Shown here piece after piece: positions 23,427 to 24,030 of a stretch of 24,030 nucleotides of DNA (its first letter is position 1; the number at the start of each line of letters is the position of its first letter). Under the pieces are notes generated by a model that had not been told where the DNA came from, did not search any database, and saw nothing but the letters and a program-made list of their open reading frames with translations. Location of the stretch: positions 1-24,030 of the forward strand of contig JBGVOE010000014.1 in assembly GCA_045126355.1 (NCBI GenBank), written 5' to 3'. Source of the stretch: CAZSIA01 sp045126355 (GTDB lineage Bacteria > Bacillota_I > Bacilli_A > Acholeplasmatales > Anaeroplasmataceae). The position numbers and the translations under genes are program-made.

Positions 23427-24030
23427 ATGAAGAAAATCAAAATAATATTTAGTGTAATTGTTTTTATCTTTTTATTTTCTATAACAACTAAGGTAGATGC
23501 TGATATGGGACCTAAACCAGCTTCATATGTAACTATTAAAGGAATTGAAGGAGATTATGTAGCTTGTTTTGCTGCGAAAGAAGCATGGGGACCTAACTTT
23601 GATTATGAAGCATGGATTGAATATGAAATGGATTATTTACAATATAATCCAATAATGGAATATAAAGATGATGAAGGTTTTAAATGGATTACACATTATT
23701 ATGAATGCAGTGGTGAAGATGAAATAAGTTTTACATATTATTGTCCTAATGAATATAAGATAGTTATATACCAAAATGACCAATTTCTAATTGCAACAGA
23801 AGCTTTAGAAATGTATGCATTTGCAACATATTATGAAATAGATTTTTCAACAGGAACAGTAACAACACCACAAGATATTAAAGTAACTAAAACATATGAT
23901 TACTTTGATGAAGTACTTAATCTTATAATAAGAATAGTACTTACACTAGCAATAGAATTAGGTTTATTCTATTTATTTAGACTTTACACAAAACGAAACT
24001 TTATGGTCGTTTTAATTGTAAATTTAATAA
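23427..24030 (+). CDS. Exported/membrane protein of unknown function, 3' end beyond the window
   Basis: The frame is open for 201 codons to the window edge. It starts after AAGGATGGTG. An N-terminal signal peptide (MKKIKIIFSVIVFIFLFSIT, probably cut near KVDA) leads to an extracytoplasmic domain beginning ADMGPKPASYVTIKGIEGD. Two Cys are spaced widely (ECSGEDE and YYCPNE). A second hydrophobic segment starts near residue 171 (VLNLIIRIVLTLAIELGLFY), followed by RLYTKR and another hydrophobic run. I recall the opening ADMGPKP from a family of Firmicute membrane proteins of unknown function. A promoter with a palindrome precedes it. Confidence 0.8.
   Translation, partial: MKKIKIIFSVIVFIFLFSITTKVDADMGPKPASYVTIKGIEGDYVACFAAKEAWGPNFDYEAWIEYEMDYLQYNPIMEYKDDEGFKWITHYYECSGEDEISFTYYCPNEYKIVIYQNDQFLIATEALEMYAFATYYEIDFSTGTVTTPQDIKVTKTYDYFDEVLNLIIRIVLTLAIELGLFYLFRLYTKRNFMVVLIVNLI

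Noticed and set aside
1..24030. CRISPR arrays, tRNA or rRNA genes
   Set aside because: I saw no regularly spaced direct repeats, no cloverleaf-like GGTTCGAATCC stretches and no rRNA signature in either strand.
1..24030. Use of TGA as tryptophan (code 4)
   Set aside because: All recognised proteins read through without an in-frame TGA, and conserved Trp positions use TGG, so the standard code explains everything here.

Overview
The window is AT-rich DNA from a low-GC Gram-positive bacterium of the Bacilli/Erysipelotrichia/Mollicutes-neighbour type. The grounds are low GC, strong AGGAGG-type ribosome sites, TTGACA/TATAAT promoters, a Firmicute SpoIVA homologue and Firmicute-type recombinases. 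The organism, or its recent ancestor, belonged to an endospore-forming lineage. All 25 stop codons I could assign are TAA or TAG. TGA is used neither as stop nor as sense.

Bases 1 to about 12,300 look like an integrated filamentous phage (inovirus). They hold, in order: the end of a pIII-like membrane-anchored minor coat protein; a Zot/pI-like assembly ATPase with membrane segments; a 62-bp stacked hairpin that is the likely replication origin; and a Rep_trans rolling-circle initiator. The initiator is followed without gaps by a small protein, a complete UvrD/PcrA-type helicase and two unrecognised proteins with helix-turn-helix-like parts. A terminator closes this operon. Next comes a self-contained cargo unit: a nucleotidyltransferase-fold protein with its own strong promoter and terminator.

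A lysogeny-control region follows. A leftward XRE repressor faces a rightward gene for a zincin-like protein whose HExxH site is degenerate. Between them lie three evenly spaced copies of one 19-bp operator. Then come a nested hairpin leader, one or two tiny ORFs, two tandem large serine recombinases and a SymE-like protein. The helicase could assist the initiator, the recombinases are the likely integrase/excisionase, and the repressor probably governs the switch.

From about 12,388 the content is chromosomal: a YwaF/TMEM164-like membrane protein, a heterodimeric ABC exporter with a terminator, and a glycosyltransferase plus acyltransferase operon behind a strong promoter. A short rearranged patch (about 19,350 to 20,010) holds an IS3-family transposase remnant, a nitroreductase lacking its N-terminus, and the junction at which spoIVA has lost its first ~28 codons inside the P-loop. 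The window ends with a small acidic protein, an XRE-membrane regulator, a two-TM protein, and the start of a secreted/membrane protein that runs off the edge.
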